From Paulinella micropora (lineage: Eukaryota > Cercozoa > Imbricatea > Euglyphida): a stretch of 30,840 nt of DNA. The translations under genes and the position numbers were made by a program. The DNA lies in NCBI GenBank assembly GCA_009731375.1, contig BJOX01000133.1:265835-296674 (forward strand), given 5' to 3'. Positions 30,189 through 30,840 of this stretch are shown here, in pieces. Position 1 is the first letter of the stretch, and each line of letters starts with the position of its first letter. The notes under the pieces are model-generated. The model saw only the letters and a list, made by a program, of their open reading frames with translations. It was not told the DNA's origin and searched no databases.

Positions 30189-30370
30189 GATCGATCGATC
30201 GATCTATCTATCTATCTATCTTCTCTCTATCGATCTATGTATCTATCTATCTATCTATCTATCTAATCTATCGTATCTATCTCATCCATCTAATCTATCT
30301 CATCCATCTTATTTATCTACATCGTATCTAGGTGGAGTGTTCCTTCTGTTTAGAGAATTTCGAGGATGGA
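29578..30370. repeat. (TATC)n arrays with six copies of a 42-base spacer
   Basis: The spacer (AGTTGAAGTGTTCC ... TTTCGAGGATGGCTATC) lies near 29606, 29744, 29866, 29999, 30117 and 30329, spaced about 115-210 bases apart. The last two copies share GGTGGA and TTTAGAGAATTTCG variants. The sixth runs into unique sequence. Confidence 0.9.
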
Positions 30371-30440
30371 GATTCTGTCAAGACTCTGCCTTGTTTCCAC
30401 TACTTCCATTCAGATGAGGTCGTAGACCGAGAAAACCACA

Positions 30441-30534
30441 TCTTCCGCTCGCCAAATTTCACGTGTTTTACGGGCTCGCGGCTCGCCGGCCCGGCTCGCC
30501 CGTAAAACACGTGGAAATTTTGGCTGGCCGCAGA
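30441..30534. mobile_element. GC-rich foldback (hairpin) element, copy 2
   Basis: Arms at 30441-30474 and 30499-30534 (CACGTGTTTTACGGG paired with CCCGTAAAACACGTG) surround a 24-base GC-rich loop. Related to 12743-12843, with substitutions in one arm matched by compensating substitutions in the other. Confidence 0.75.
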
Positions 30535-30587
30535 ATATAATAATCTACGGTCACCTAAGCACATTATAAGATGACCGAGAAAGATTA

Positions 30588-30605
30588 TATAGATAGATAG
30601 ATAGG

Positions 30606-30660
<55 letters not shown>

Positions 30661-30722
30661 GTAGGTAGGTAGGTAGGTAGATAGGTAGGTAGATGGATAG
30701 ATGGATAGATAGATAGATAGAT
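30588..30722. repeat. (GATA)n/(GGTA)n/(GGAT)n array
   Basis: Tetranucleotide repeats. The remaining 30723-30840 is unique with a small local duplication of GCAAAGGAA; no gene seen. Confidence 0.95.
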
Positions 30723-30840
30723 GAGATGTCGCAAAGGAATGTAGTCCTTGCAAAGGAACGCAGTTTCACATCAAACAATAATTTGTGTACTGTGCATGTG
30801 TCCGGGATGGGAATCACGGGTAGACTGTGTTCTGGAAAAA

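Overview
This window looks like metazoan nuclear DNA, most likely from an invertebrate with an extremely microsatellite-rich genome. It holds eleven assembly gaps (N runs), almost no host-gene coding sequence, and several families of interspersed and tandem repeats. A short (TTAGG)n tract at about 12.3 kb is the arthropod telomere motif and leans towards an arthropod, but it sits among drifting hexamers and is weak evidence. I saw no tRNA, rRNA or bacterial-type operon.

Region 1 (1 to about 5.8 kb) is the gene-bearing part: one end of a Polinton/Maverick or adintovirus-like DNA transposon/endogenous virus. On the minus strand lies a protein-primed family B DNA polymerase. Exonuclease, polymerase, Cys-rich and nuclease-like motifs are all readable from 5199 down to 1165, but the gene is interrupted by single-base frameshifts and a 10-N gap. 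Convergent with it on the plus strand is a small class 3 lipase-like protein with a complete Ser-Asp-His triad. Divergent from the lipase is a small protein with an exonuclease-X-like C-terminal motif. A small Cys/His-motif ORF and two clusters of GC-rich hairpins flank the promoter side of the polymerase. The integrase, packaging ATPase, protease and capsid genes expected of this element class are absent and may lie left of base 1.

Region 2 (5.8 to 7.9 kb) holds decayed retrotransposon (LINE reverse transcriptase) debris between two 92-base direct repeats and two 19-base direct repeats, then unique sequence. Region 3 (7.9 to 30.7 kb) is nearly continuous simple repeat: (TATC)n/(GATA)n, (CT)n, (TA)n, (CTAC)n, trinucleotides, poly-T and poly-C. 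It is punctuated by short non-repeat spacers that recur in several copies, by minisatellites at 13.9-14.6, 18.5-20.4 and 20.6-21.6 kb, by four copies of a 5'-truncated interspersed element with a common 3' end next to (TATC)n, and by two copies of a GC-rich foldback element with covarying arms.

The best candidates for something undescribed are the lipase-bearing Polinton-like element with its hairpin modules, the foldback family, the TATC-tailed retroposon-like family, and the adjacent donor-like (AG-GTAAG) and acceptor-like (CTAAC plus pyrimidine tract plus TTGCAG) splice-motif arrays. All coordinates were read by eye. Family assignments rest on motif recognition, not database searches.
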